Of a stretch of 64,000 bases of DNA, positions 11,501 through 24,300 are shown piece by piece. The translations under genes were made by a program, and so were the position numbers. The notes under the pieces are model-generated. The model had not been told where the DNA came from, ran no database searches, and saw only the letters and a list, made by a program, of their open reading frames with translations. The stretch's first letter is position 1; each line of letters starts with the position of its first letter. This stretch comes from Tribonema minus (Eukaryota; Sar; Xanthophyceae; Tribonematales; Tribonemataceae), in NCBI GenBank assembly GCA_017506865.1, contig JAFCMP010000423.1, forward strand, positions 372,001-436,000, given 5' to 3'.

Positions 11501-12517
11501 TCCAAAACGTGTCGCAGAAGATTGAAGGCAAGCATGTTCCGTCAGCACCCCGAAAGTTGAAGGCTGGCATAATTGACTTGCGATACTGCATCGGGCTGGC
11601 ATGATTGACATGCGATACTGCATCGTCAATCCTGCATCATTTGCTAAATTGCAGTACACGTACAGTTACAGTGTATGCTCCTGCAGGTACAGTGGTCATA
11701 GCTTTTTGCAACTTTGCGGTGCCATCCTCACACACAAACACTCGCGCAACAAGATGTTCAAGGGCCGCCTATATCGGCGCCACCAGCACAGCTGTCAACA
11801 GTTGCTGTCACTCACATTGACGCTGTTGACAGTGCCGATGTGATTGTCGCGGGCAAATGCGGCATCTTCAAACACTTGTGCACACGGTATGTCCATGTCA
11901 TCACTGGTGCCCTCGCACGCGATGACCGTAGCATTTGCCGCGCCTGCCTGTGCCAGCATCTGTGCCTCCTGCACCCTGCTGACCCTGCCGATGGGATAAA
12001 GGACGATGCAGTGTAACGACGGGGCGTCTGTAACCGCCTGCAGAGCGCTAGGCCCAGTGTCACCGGAGGTGCTGATCAGCACTGTGCGGGTGTCGTTGCT
12101 GCCGTTGCGCGTAAGAAGGCTCTGCAGGGACTGGCACAGCACCTGCATGCCGAGATCTTTAAAGGCGAGCGAGGGCCCGTGCCACAGCTCCGCTATGTGT
12201 ATCGCCGCCGTCGCAGTAGCAGCCTCTGCCGTGCCAGGCAATTGCTGCAATTCCACAACAGAGTCTGAGCCGAACCCTGCGAAAGCTCGGCTGCAGACGT
12301 CTTTGAGCTCTGGCAACTCATCCTCTGCCATGAAGAGCCTCAGCACTGCTTCACACAGCTCTCCATAGTGCAATTCTCGCCACTGTTCTAAGGTCGCAGA
12401 CGCGATCTTTGGGATCCTCTCAGGTAGCAGCATTCCCCCATCCTGTGCCCAACCTGAAAGCACTGCGTGCTCAAAAGTGACGGCAGGCGCACCACCACGC
12501 GTGCTGACATATCTCAT
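8511..12517 (-). CDS. thrC: Threonine synthase, three exons
   Basis: Exons 12517-11816, 10905-10616 and 9249-8511 (minus strand) join in phase to 576 aa. Threonine synthase converts O-phosphohomoserine to threonine with PLP. The N-terminal MRYVSTRGG and the DGGMLLPE segment are the signature of the bacterial/fungal-type enzyme rather than the SAM-activated plant plastid type. SLAFKDLGM holds the PLP lysine (Lys120), SGDTG (151-155) binds phosphate, and the exon 2 segments VPTGAAGNITAG and SPAMDIQAPY are family hallmarks. The Asn codon of APYNVER is split across intron 2, as expected for the family's SPAMDI...NFER region. The start is taken at MRYVSTRGG; an in-frame upstream extension has no ATG. 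Residues about 422-478 are an extra insert containing a 24-residue tandem duplication. No clear targeting peptide is seen. Confidence 0.9.
8808..8950 (-). repeat. thrC: 72-bp tandem duplication inside the threonine synthase coding region
   Basis: Two adjacent copies encode EGAAATEGSRRGVVVSAGKL and QEAAATEENRRGIVVCMG (minus strand). The repeat stays in frame and lengthens the C-terminal domain insert. Confidence 0.75.
9932..10004. repeat. Degenerate CCCTAA (telomere-like) block
   Basis: About seven imperfect CCTAAC/CCTTAA units lie in threonine synthase intron 2. Similar short blocks occur at many places in the window (for example 3587, 10921, 50276, 55740), so this is not a chromosome end. 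Confidence 0.7.
10421..10690 (-). repeat. thrC: Duplicated exon 2 end plus donor in threonine synthase intron 2
   Basis: The end of exon 2 and its 5' splice site (plus strand ctcacttgta at 10611) recur 190 bp away at 10421. About 60 nt of coding sequence (gacgaggtcgtcagcaacac, matching gcgaggtcgtcagcagcac) and the following intron are shared. The donor GTGAGC is intact in the copy. Confidence 0.85.
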
Positions 12518-12817
12518 GGCAGCTACAGTGATGTGCACAACCTGTGCCACAACTGCGGAACAAACTTCACCTCGACCAGACAAACTTCAAGTGCGTGTCT
12601 TCAGGCCCCTCTTGGCGAACTCGGCGCTGCTGCTGCTACGCTGTGATCTGTCTGCCTGCTGGCTTCGGGCACCTGCTTCTGCACGACGTCACTTCAGGCA
12701 GGCGCGGCGACACGGAGGACCGAATATTCCTTTTCAGCACAGACGACAGAACCTCGGCAGGAACACGAAGACAGACCATGGTGAGCTGAACAGTAGTACT
12801 CGTCGCTGGGCGTGCAT
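12518..12817. promoter_or_regulatory. Shared divergent promoter region
   Basis: Only 300 bp separate the start codons of threonine synthase (-) and the patatin-like gene (+), so both promoters and 5' UTRs must fit here or overlap. A direct repeat of acaaacttca occurs at about 12560-12590. No clear TATA box is visible. Confidence 0.5.
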
Positions 12818-14478
12818 ATGCCGCTCAAGGCATGCAGCAGCTTGTTCCTGCTGCTCATCGCTGTTTCATGCAGCACTGCGTGGCTGCTGCCACTGCCAAG
12901 TGTCAATCACGCGGCACGAGCACAAAATCTGGCCATGTCAGCAGCACCCGCTGACACTCGTTCTCGCACAATGCAGCCTTCAAATGATCAAGCTACAGCT
13001 GCCAAGCGTACTGCGCCATTGGCGGAGCCACCGGTGGCCACTCCACCATCGCTTGCGCAGTGGCTCGCACAACAAAGCAAATACGCCCTGGGCCTCGCAC
13101 CCGGCTTCTTCGGGTTCTACGCCCACATCGGCGTGCTGAAAGCTCTGGACGAGGCAGGGTTGCTGGAGGGAAAAGTCAGCTTCGTGAGCGGCGCAAGCGC
13201 AGGAGCGCTGGTGGGAGGACTCTACGCCGCAGGTCTCACACCCAGCGAGATGGCGCAGCGAGTGGTGGCTTACCAGCGAGGGGATTTCTGGGACCCCCCG
13301 GGGGTAGGCGCGATGCTGCGCGGCCGCGCATTCGAGGGCCTCATACGGAGCTCTCTACCGGAGGGCGTGACCACTTTTGACCAGTGTCGGCTGCCACTGG
13401 GGGTGACGGGCTACAGCCTCAGCAGATTTACAACGCGCGTGATCCAGGAAGGCGACATAGCGCTGGCGCTGCGTGCGTCGTGCACGTTTCCCGTGCTGTT
13501 CCAGCCGGTGTGGCACCCGCAGGGGGTGCTCATGGACGGCGGCGTTTTCGACACCGCGGGCATGTGGTCGATTCCATCAAACGGGGTAAGTATAGAGACC
13601 ATGCATACATACCCAGAAGATGTATGCGGCCGAGTCAAGACATCGAACTCACTTCAGAATGTGCTCGCGCAGGCAGCTTCTGTGCGCTTGAAAGCTTGTG
13701 TGCATGCCACGCTAGACGGTGCCCATGAGCTTGTGCAGGAGGACAGCGAGTCAGTGTCGATGTACAATGAGTTTAGCACGTGAGTTGCTGCTCGGAGCGC
13801 GGTGGATGCGCAGCAAGTGTTAAAGGAAGCATTGCGCATATAGTGGTCATGTGTGTTTGTTGCTCAGTGTATGTTGTAGTGTTCATACCATAGCCATGTC
13901 AATGCGGACGCTGCTGCCATTCGTGGCCCCATCTCACTGCAGAGCTGTTGAAGTGCGGACGCTTGCCGTTCTTCACAACTTCTTTTGATCAGCCATGATT
14001 TCACATTAGACCACACGGTTCCCAAGCAAGACACTGGCTTGCTTCTCATTGTTGACTTGCGACCGTGCAATCACCACTAATGAAACTGCGCTTGCACTCC
14101 CTGTCCGATGCCTTTGCACTCTGCTGCCCTCAGGACGACTACCGGTGCATCTTGAACATTACCTTTGGCACAGGGCCAGTAGTCGACCAGGTAGTTCCGC
14201 CAAGTCTATTCCCTTGCCGATCGCACCCGCGGCCACCGTCTGCAGGCGGTCGCAAAGAAATTGTTTCATTCGCAATTACAGGAGTTCCGAGGCCGCATCC
14301 CTTTGCCATGCACAAGGGCGCAGCCGCCATTGAAGCGGCGTATGAGCTGGTGAGGCGTGTTTTGAATGAGCCGATGATGGCGGGTGAGGAGGAGGGTCAC
14401 TGGCTGGTGATGACGGTTACGGATGTAACTGTAAATCCGTTGGTCGCTGCCACCACACAGACGCAGATGGCACGATGA
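12818..14478 (+). CDS. Patatin-like phospholipase with signal peptide, two exons
   Basis: Exons 12818-13585 and 14134-14478 join in phase 0 to 370 aa. Patatin-like acyl hydrolases use a Ser-Asp dyad: GASAG (Ser127 nucleophile) and MDGG (Asp240) are both present, and the Gly-rich APGFFGFYAHIG stretch (94-105) sits where the oxyanion-hole loop belongs. Exon 2 supplies the family's C-terminal segment, ITGVPRPHPFAMHKG. I start at the ATG at 12818, which gives MPLKACSSLFLLLIAVSCSTA, a signal peptide, followed by WLLPLPS and a 60-residue Ser/Ala/Arg linker without acidic clusters. This resembles a bipartite plastid presequence with an aromatic +1 residue, so plastid lipid turnover is possible; secretion is the alternative. 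The intron donor is GTAAGT. Confidence 0.85.
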
Positions 14479-15307
14479 GGATGTTTCGTTGTGCTAGTTG
14501 TTCTTGAATGTTGAGTGTCATTCGTGTGGCTGGCGGCTTGTTGAGCACTGTGCGGGATGGTCACACCTCCTTCCTCCGCTGCTGGTTCAAGGTTGCTTCT
14601 AGGCATTACTTGTTGCTTTGTATGTACAGTACATAGTTGGCCTTCATCCTCTAGGCTGGATAAAATGCCATGTTCATTTAAATTATAAACCACTGTCTCT
14701 TGTCTGATTCTCGCTGCTTTGTTGCACGTGTCATGCCACATCATGAATATGTGTTTTCTGCCCGAGTCTCGGTGCTTTTACTGAACGTGGCATGTACAGC
14801 TTTCTTGGCGTGCAATTCACAGTGCAGCTGAACGAGCAGCCCCGCCTTGCCCTAACCCTACGTGCGACTTGTGGCATGATCTAGGAGCACTGAGCAATCA
14901 TTTCGCAACAAATATTTGCAGTTTTAAACAACACCAGGTCTTAATCAAGTTGTTTCCTCACTTTGACGAACGCCCCCCGCTAATCACAGTTGAAGTTGAG
15001 GTGGTTTAGACTAGACTACACTGCACGTTGGGAGCAGTGAAATTGGTGATTGTCAACTGATTGGAGCTAGCGTGAAGGTAGGCCCAGGCGGCACCATCAA
15101 TGTGCGACAACACATAAGGATTCCATTTGAATAAAATTAAGTTTTTAGCTAAAAAACAAGCCACTGCAAAAAGAAAAGGCAACTTCAATGAAACTTCATC
15201 TTGTTGAGCATGCCATCTAAAAGTCACAGTTGATCCATCCTGCTCCTGCAGACAAACCACTTGATTGTTAGAAGCGGCAAGTCGTGGCCCAGATCTCTGC
15301 TCGCAGT
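14479..15307. other. Intergenic region between patatin-like and PP2C genes
   Basis: This holds the 3' UTR of the lipase gene and the promoter/5' UTR of the next gene. A gttgaagttgagg motif lies at about 14990. An A/T-rich stretch at 15115-15185 could be promoter sequence. No other coding sequence is seen. Confidence 0.4.
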
Positions 15308-18300
15308 ATGAGGGCGGGGGTTGCTAGCTCGCAGCCCCGGCGCCCTGTCAGCCGGCCTACAACGATGACAACAGCAAGAAATGCCAAACCTGCTGCAGCG
15401 AGACCCGGAGCAGCGGCGAAGAAAGGCAAGCCACCAGTTGGCGCAGTTGGCGCTGCAAGGCCTGCCAGCAGACGAGCGCCGGCCACTGGAGGAGAAGCCG
15501 TTGTTGTCGCAGACGGGCCTTCGACAGAGGCACTGGCAGACGAGTTGCTGCGTGCACTGGGATCGTCGCTGGTGGCCCCGCCAACACCTCTATTGGACGA
15601 GCTTCAGCAGGAGCCTGGAGATGCTGATCAAGAAATGGATGGTGGCCCTGCTGTGGCTGTTCAACACAGCATCAACGATGATGCAGCTCAGCAGCAGCCA
15701 GGCAGCACCCGGAGGACGGTGCCGATGGGCGACTTTTATGGCGGGCTGCTGCAAGCGCTGCAGCTCAATGGACAGGATCTGGTGTCTATCATGGCGAGGG
15801 GGGCTGCGCGGCTGGCTATGAGCCAAGATGGCGCTGAGTGCACGCACTCAATGTATGCACCATCTATGGTAGCAGACCAGTCATACTATGCAGGCACTCC
15901 AATTGCGGCGGCGACGGCAGCAGAGCACGTTTACAGCCCAATAGAGCAGCCAGCGCAGGAGAGCTTCGCCGCCGCGCCACCAACACCACCGCAGCACTAC
16001 TTGCGCCAGCAGCAGCAGCAGCCGTTGCAGCAGCAGCCGCAGTATCAAGATGATTATATGCTGCCGCCGCAACATGAGCCAAACGCGCAAGCGCGACAAC
16101 ATGCCGCCGCAGCAGCGGCGGCAGCGGAGGCGGCAGCAGTGGCGGATGTGGCGGCAGCGGCTGAGGCCGCCGCAGCGGCAGCACTGGGAGCAGTTGCGGC
16201 AACGCAAGCGCTGGCGGCGGCGGAGGCGGTGGCGGCGGCGGAGACAGTGGCGGCGACGCAAGCGGCGGCAGTGGCGGCGGAAGCGGCAGCAGCTGCTGAG
16301 AGCGCTGCTGCGAGCACCTTCAGTGCCTCTCCTGCAATGCTCACTACTGTTGCAGCACCGCCATCTGCACCATCGGATGCGCAAGCTATGCAGATAGCCT
16401 CGCCGCTATCGGGCGCCGCGCCGCCAGTGCCTTTGCCCGCTGCCGCAGTAGCAGCGGCAGCAGGTGATGGAGCTGGAGCCGGTGCAGGCGCTGCTTTCGC
16501 CACACCCCCTGTCTTGAGTGTTTCACAAGCAACAGCAGGAGCAGCAGAAGCTCTGGCCCTTACAGTCCCCGGAGCAGCCGTTGAGGAGTTCCCCGTGCCA
16601 GCCCCGAGGCTGTCCCCCCCCCCCGCCGCCCCCGCAACGGCGACAATCCCCGTTGCCCCCGACCGCGACACCCCCTCCTCTAGCATGCCCCCCCCTCCCG
16701 CCTCCATACCCAAGCCGTCCAGGCCGTCGGTTACGCCCGCGTCGGCCATGCCGCCGCCCGCCGCAACTTCGACTTCAACCCCGACCCCGCGCCGCGTCGG
16801 CGGCGTCGCCTCGCTGTCAGTTCAGTTCGAGGGGCTGGCGCTGCGAAACTCGGTGAGGAAGGCGGCAGCGGCGGACGGCGCGGCGGCAGCGGCGGCGGCG
16901 GCGGCGGCAGATGGAATGCTGGCAACCCCGCAGCAGTTGGGACCAATGAGGACCCCGGGCACAATGGGCAGGCCCACGCCGCAGCAGTTGGTGGGGACCC
17001 CGGGGACGCTGGGCAGGGGTGGGGGGGGCGCGTTGAGCGCTGTGATAAGTGCGCGGCAGGCGCTGCTCAATGACAAGGTGAGGGTGGATGCAAAGCGCCA
17101 CTGCTGATGTCTAGAAGTGACTTATTTGACAGTAGTGGTGAAGCGCGCGGATGCATGTGCGCCCTTCCTTGACTCCAGATGTGTGTCCTGGAGCTTGCTT
17201 GCTGGTTTATCGTTGACAGAGTTGAGGTCAGCGCGCCAACCGGTGGTTGTTGAAGTAAAAGGGCGCCACAGGTGACTCTCCTTGCACCGGAGAAGCTCGC
17301 TGCTGTACTGCGTGGGTGTATAACCCACACTTCAGCAAGTGAGTAGTCAATTGAGCATTTGTGCTGTGTAGAGTACAGTGCTGTACTGCCTCTATCCGGC
17401 AGTGCATCGCTCCACGTGGTGAATGCAGTGTTTCCAATGCGAATGCAGCGATTCACCTGGACTGATGTATTCTGCAAAACATCCCTAATAATGGTCATTT
17501 AGGTGGCACGAGCGGCGCGCCAGACTGCCTCTTGGTCCGTGATGAACGACGGCATCTGGCACAATGCGGACCGTTTCATACGCGACTGCATGGGGGAGTT
17601 TCACACCATCGATCCCTACATGCTCAAGGCAAGTACACAACACATTGAATCCATGAGTGCACATGTGTGCATTGCGCTGTGCGAGAATCACTCGTGGCGT
17701 CCTTTACATGCATGCTTTGGCAGGGGGACATCCCCGATACAGTCGACCAGGGGGTATGTACATGACAAAGCAGCAATTGCTTGGAATGTGTTGTGTTGCA
17801 CACCAGGCAGCTCACCTCGTGTACACAATGGCGCAGGACCCTTGTGGTAGGCAGCACTGCATCATGCTCCATCGCTCATCCTTCAAGGTCGCGTACAGTG
17901 CCAGAGTGACGGTTAGGGCTGGGGTCAGGTTGGGCAGATCTTCTGCGTGCCACTCACTGACTGTCGGAAAGGTACAACTGTACAGAGGGTTATGGTCACG
18001 GTCAAATTTTAAGGTTGGGGTGAGTATGAGGGATAGGTTAGGGTTATATGCGTGGCTGCCAGGCTCTTATTGCGTTTATTGTGGGGGTATCACAGAGTCA
18101 TGGTAATGAGTGACTGCATCATTCAGCGAGTCATGGCCGGGGACGTCAAATACTGTCTGCAGACAGCGCGCATCACTCGCAGCCTGCATGACGCTATGTG
18201 TTAACGATCGGAATGCAACATGAATTTAAGGAGTTTGTGAGCTTGTGTTACTTTGAAGTAAGCAACGGGTTTAACTTCAACTTCAACACCATACATACCC

Positions 18301-21300
18301 TCAGTGTGGCCATAATTAGCTATGCCGTCATTTGCCAGAGATGTTGTGACGTGCCCGAATGCTGTGACTTTCCATTACTGCTGACATCAAACTGCTCTTG
18401 AAAGTTGCAGTGTCCACGCTAAGGTTTTCTGACCTATGCCCGTTGCAAACAATTACTCATGTCTGCTGCTGTGCAGCGCAAGGGCATCACAGAGGAGGAA
18501 TGGAGGTCAAAGAAACTGGAAAAGATTCTTGAGGGGCTGCGGAAGAACCCTGAGTTTGCCAGTTGCCGCGCCATCACTAAGGCGGAGCCCCAGGACGGTT
18601 GGACACCGCTGCATGCAGCCGCTGCCAAGGTCAGTACATACAGTATGTAGCATGCTTAAGTAACAGGGATATCGTAACAGTGCAGCATATGCATGGGACT
18701 TAATGAGTTTGAGGTAGCTGTGAACTACTTCGAGCTGCCAAGGTCAGTAGATACCGTAGCATGCTTCTAGTATTGACAACTCCAACGGTTGCCAACTACT
18801 TTAAGCAGCATCTTAGTTTCAGCGCTTGCGTATGCTGGTGTTGAGCGAACCTGTGTGTATGTCAAAGATGTTCAGCCGACACTCATGCATGATGGAGTGT
18901 CGCGCCTGCCGTCAGGATTGGAAATTGTCAGATGGTGGTGACAAGCACATGATCCATTCAGTTCTGCAGATCATCCTAAAGTCAACTTCAATCTGAAGTG
19001 TAAACTCACGCCATTGACACCATGCACACAACCCTGCATTAACTGAAGTGTGATTGTGGCCTGTAATCCATCAACCCATTGGCACTACTGGGTGCTCACA
19101 AGCGAACTACGCAGCCATGCACTGACCCCCCCCCCCCCCCTTCTCCGCCCCCCCCCCAACTCTTTGTCTCAACACAGGGCAACCTGTCCGTTGTGCAGGC
19201 CCTGCTAGACTGGGTGGGCCCCGCTGGCGAGAAAATCAGCGCGTGGGAACTGGACCTCCAGGGACGCACAGCCCTAGCAGTTGCCACCTACAAACTGGAC
19301 GATAAGAAAGCGGGGGGGGGTCACCAAGGCCATGCCGATGTCATTGAACACCTGACGCTGAGGATGGAGGCGGAGGATATTGTGGGGGGGCGCATTACGG
19401 GGGCGAACGCGCCGGTGGACATGGCGGGACTGACGCCGCTGGCGTGGCTGGCCAAGTCGGGGGCGAAGAAGACGAAGCGGCTGCTGGACAGCGTGAGTCA
19501 GTGCTCACATCAGTGTGCGTCCTAAAAACACAAATGTATGCACAACCCTGACCACGTTTGAGAGAACGACAAGACAGGGCCCGCAAAGAACAGCTGCAGC
19601 AGCATGAGTCGATGCTCAGATTTACCTCATGTAATGAAGTGGCTGTCGACTTCGGGAGCCAAGGAGGAAGCGGCTGCTGGACAGCGTGAGTCGCCCGCCC
19701 GGTTGTGCGCGGCAATGATGGGTGGACTTCACACACCGGAGCGCATGCGCCGCGTGACGCGCGCAAACATGCACATGCAGGTTGCTGTACCCTCTTTTTG
19801 ATCGCGCGGTGCGTCCTTGACACTTCAACTTCAACTCTAAGCCCCCCCCCCCCTTGTGTCATCGCTCAGCTCTATGCCCCTCTATCTGCCCCCGGGGCCA
19901 CACCGCATCCCTCTGCCGTAGCAGAACATCAACTATCCTTCACACTTCAACTTCAATACCCCCCCCTTTTGTGTATCATTGCTCAGCTATACGCCCCAGG
20001 CGACCCCTCCATCTGCCCGGCCACGCCCGTGGAGCAACGCTCAAACGTGCGCGCGCGCGGCATCACGTGGGGCTACGCCGACGCCCCCGGCTGGCGCGTC
20101 ACCATGGAAGATGCGGTTTGCCACTTCACACCGCTGCCTGGCGTCGGCGCGGCGGTTTCGCACGAAACCGGCCTCTTTGGGGTGTTCGACGGGCATGGTG
20201 GGTAATGTAGCCCTGGTGGAACGAGGGCTAGAGCTAGGGTTAGGAATACGGTTAGGTGACTTGAGTGTTCGCTCTGTGGAATGGCTGCTGAAGAGCACGA
20301 ATCGTTGGTGCTCGGAAAGTGGTGTACCTTTGTTCGCAAGTTGTGTTTCCCCCCAACCACTGTATCCTTGGGATTCCCTACTGCCTGCATGGATATTTCT
20401 TCAGAGCAGCCTCCACCGCTGATGTATGTACAAACCCCTTATACCTACCTACCTACTCACTCGAAGCTGCTTGCGCACGCTGCTCGCTGCTGTTGCTGCG
20501 CAGGGGGCAACTTCAGCAGCAACTTCGCCGCAGAGCGCCTGCTGCCGTGCCTGCACGACGCGCCCTCCTGGCGCGCCGCTACACTGAGCGCTGCTGCAGG
20601 CGCTGATATGGCGGATGCTCAGCTGCTGAAGCGCGCCATCGAGGAGGCGTTCCTGGCGGTTGATGCTCAACTTCAACTGAACCCGCGCATGGCCGTCACG
20701 AATGTGTCCGAGGAGGACGGCACCAAGAAGTGAGTCGCATTTGATGAGTCACATTCAACGAGTCACCGTCAATGAGTCTCCGAGACTCAAATGGTATGAG
20801 TGCGTACGTACAGCATGTAAGCTCACGATAAGAAAGTACTGTAACATAATGAGCAGTGACACTATGAATGTGCTTGGTTAGTGCAGCACAGAGAACGTTG
20901 AGATAGAAAATGAGCTTCTCAGCAGGGGGGCCTAGACTACTACTGTGAAGTGTATAGTGAGCGCTTTGCAGTGTATACATGGTGAGCGCTTCTGACGTCC
21001 ATGCTGCTCGGCACCTTGACGTCAACGGACGACTTATATTTGAAGTAGTGTGCCCATGTTCTGAGCATGACGCTTCCGTTTTCAGGCGGGCGGACTCTTT
21101 GAAGGACATCGTGGTCACAGCATGCGCACTCTTCACAGCATTGACTCATTCATGAAACACGCGCAATGTGCAAGGCTTTCATCGTAACATCAGCTGTTGT
21201 GCGCATTGCACCATCAGCTCTTGTGCGTACGTCGTTTTCTCAGCTCCAGTTGAAGGATGTACTGCAAGTCCTGTTCTCGTAAGCGCAGAATCAGTACTCA

Positions 21301-24300
21301 CACACGCAAGTGCAGAATCAATTTACTCAAGATTCAAATTGTTCTTCAGCACGTGCACTGCTGACATATTTTAAATTTTGGGGACGAGACAGCCGCTTTG
21401 AACCTCCTACTGCAGGTGCATTGCTTATGAATTTCACATTTGGGGATGTGAAAGCCGCTCTGATAACTCTAGCTCATCTGCCTGACAGTTTTTCAAGTCC
21501 ATGGCAGCAGGATTGCACTGCTCCACTGTATGAATTGCTGATGTACTTCAACTCCTGGGGCGCGTGAAAGCCGCTTTGATGACTCTAAGTAGTTCTTTCC
21601 TTTCTCACAAATTCAAGCTATACTATGTATATGTATTCTTCATTATTACGATAAATGCATATACTTCAACCTATCCTATCTTCCTCACAGATTCAAGTCA
21701 ATGGACACTTCTGGCTGCACAGCGCTCGTAGTGCTTACGTGTAGAGTCATATCGCTCCACACTATGTGAATTGCTGATGAGTTTCAAATTTGGGGATGTG
21801 AAAAAGCCGCTGTGCTAACGTCAACCTATCTCATCTGCCGACAGGTTCAAGTCCATGGACAGTTCTGGCAGCACAGCGCTGGTAGCGCTCGTGACTCCAA
21901 CGCATGTGGTGTTGGCCAACGCCGGGGACAGCCGAGCGGTGCTGGTGTCGCCGCAAGGGGCTGGGAGTGTCACCATCCTGCCGCTCAGCGAGGTACTTGA
22001 AGTATGAAGTTGAAGTACTTTGAACATGATGCAACAGCGGCGACCACGGTTGTTGGTGGAAGGCACTTGCGGCTAACCATCCTTTGTCACCTAGAGCTCT
22101 ACGATCTTCTGATTCGTTTCCATGACTTTGGAGACTGAACTGATTTGTAGTAGGATTGCAGCCACTCTGTGCATGCTGCAATGACTGGTGCCGCCACTGA
22201 CTCCGTGTGCTGGCATACCTACCTTCACTGCCAGAGTTCGTGTTTGACGCATGTAGCTCCTGATGCTGCATGAGGTTGTATGCTTGTGCGTGCAGTTGGA
22301 GTTGGAGACTGCAACTGGATCTGAAACCGCCGCCAGTGTTTCAGCCATGCAAAAGGCACTGTTGAAGCTTCGTGATGACATGCCTGCACCATTTCTGCAG
22401 AGTCGGTACCCTACTTGAAGCTGAAGCCATCAATCACCGACTCTGCGGAGAACACGTGCTGTTGAAGTACAAGGACCTGGTTCCCTTTGCACGCTGCCCT
22501 ACCACACAGGATCACACCGGTCAAGTGGAGGCGGAAAAGGCGCGCGTAATTGCTGCCGGCGGCGCCCTGGAAGAGCGCACATGGACTGAGGAGGAAGTTG
22601 AACACTGCGTGCTGCGCATAAAGTACTGCGCGGAGGCTAAGGGGCAGTCCGTGGTGCCTTCGCGCAGCTTCGGGGACTTCTACTACAAGCAGTGCTGCGA
22701 TGCGGATGGGCAGGTATGGGGGTGACACTTGAAGTAGTGATTATACACATGTGAAGTTGAAGTTGGGATTTTGCGTATGGTGGACCTATGGTTCAGCACG
22801 ATACAGTTGTGTTGTGGGTGTTGCTCAGGTGCTGCACTTTTGTGCATGGTCCAACGTTGCGCGTTGGCAACGCAGCGATTTGTGGTGCCTTCGTGCAGCT
22901 TTGGGGCCTTGTAGTGCCAGCAATGCTGCGATGACGTGGGCAGGTAAGTACAGGTACGCAATTTCACCCACTTGAGGGCCAGCCTCGCTGTTGAAATTGG
23001 AGTGGTTGTCAAGTATTCATGAGGACGTGGTTTTTGCACACTGTTAGCGGGCAGGGTATGTAAGTATGCAACTTTGGTAGCCGAGAGCTGCGTGTCACAT
23101 GCACATGTGGTGTGGATGGGCAGTGGGCACAGTGGGCATTGGGCAGTGGCAACCGTGCGTTCCGGTCGTATACAAGGCTTGTGTTGCCGAATAGCTTTGT
23201 GCTCCCAAGCGCACCTGCCTTAGGAAAAGGGTTAGGGTTAGGTGATGTAGGGTTCCGCAGTGCTCAGTACTGCAGTGGATGGTGGCGTGGCAACACGTGT
23301 GCTCATGGCATGCTCTTGAGGCATGGAAGTCGACAACGCTAATAAGGCTGATCTCCCAGGCAGAGTGGCTGTAATAGTTGACCGCATGATGAAGTTGTGG
23401 GAATCTGTACCTCAAGCAGAGCGGTGATGCCCACGAGCAGTTGCACATACAGAACTCAGCTAATGTAGGTCTGCGTGTCTCGTACAGACCTGCAGGTCCA
23501 ATGTACTCTGAGGTCTCACTTGGACCCAGACAAACCCTGTAGGGAATTGGCAGTTCATCATCAATACATACATCATATATCATCGACGGTATGTATGCAT
23601 CCCCCACGATCAACTGCTGAGCTGCACCTCAGTCTCTAGAAATTGAAAGTGCTATTGTCTGCAGTCGCTCTAAATGCGCAGTTGAGGTGCTCTCCATTTG
23701 CAACTTCACTTAAGAGTATTGAATGAAAACGAATCAAAAGATCGTAGAGCTGTAGGTGAGAAGGGATGGTTAGCCGCAAGTGCCTTCCACCAATAACCGT
23801 GGTCGCCGCTGCTGCAGCAATTGGCCACGAGTCTAACAGCACCACCGTATCCACCAGTCAAAAGACTTCTGTGTGCAAGCTTTTAGCGTTCGAGGCATGG
23901 GTGTTCAGTATTGGAAAGGTCGATTGAATCATGCTGTTGTTTGCTGTTGCTGTTGCTGCGCAGCTGCTGAGCCCCGACAAACAGGTGGTAACTGCCTTCC
24001 CAGAGGTCCGCATTGTGGAGCGACCCCGCAGCAGCGGGTCGTCACCAGCCCTAGGAGGGGTACAGGACCAGTACCTGCTACTGGCGTGCGATGGGTTGTG
24101 GGATGTGTTTTCATCGCAAGATGCGGGAGAGATGCTCTGGCGCATCCTTCAGGTACCTATAACCCTGCTTTCAGCAAGCCAGATACATTCGTGCGCGCAG
24201 GTGGTGTGGATACAACGCATCATGGTACACCAAGTGCCGTACCGGTACCGAGATGCGTTGGTATCGACAACACCTGGCCGCACAACTCTAGATGAAAGGC

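Noticed and set aside
14192..14246. A short intron inside the second exon of the patatin-like gene (gtagtt...ctgcag)
   Set aside because: Removing it would break the frame into the conserved ITGVPRPHPF segment; reading through keeps it open.
15864..16749. Long minus-strand frames opposite the Ala-rich exon
   Set aside because: They are the antisense reading of GC-rich Ala/Gln codons; composition is pure low complexity and the plus frame connects in phase to the ankyrin and PP2C exons.
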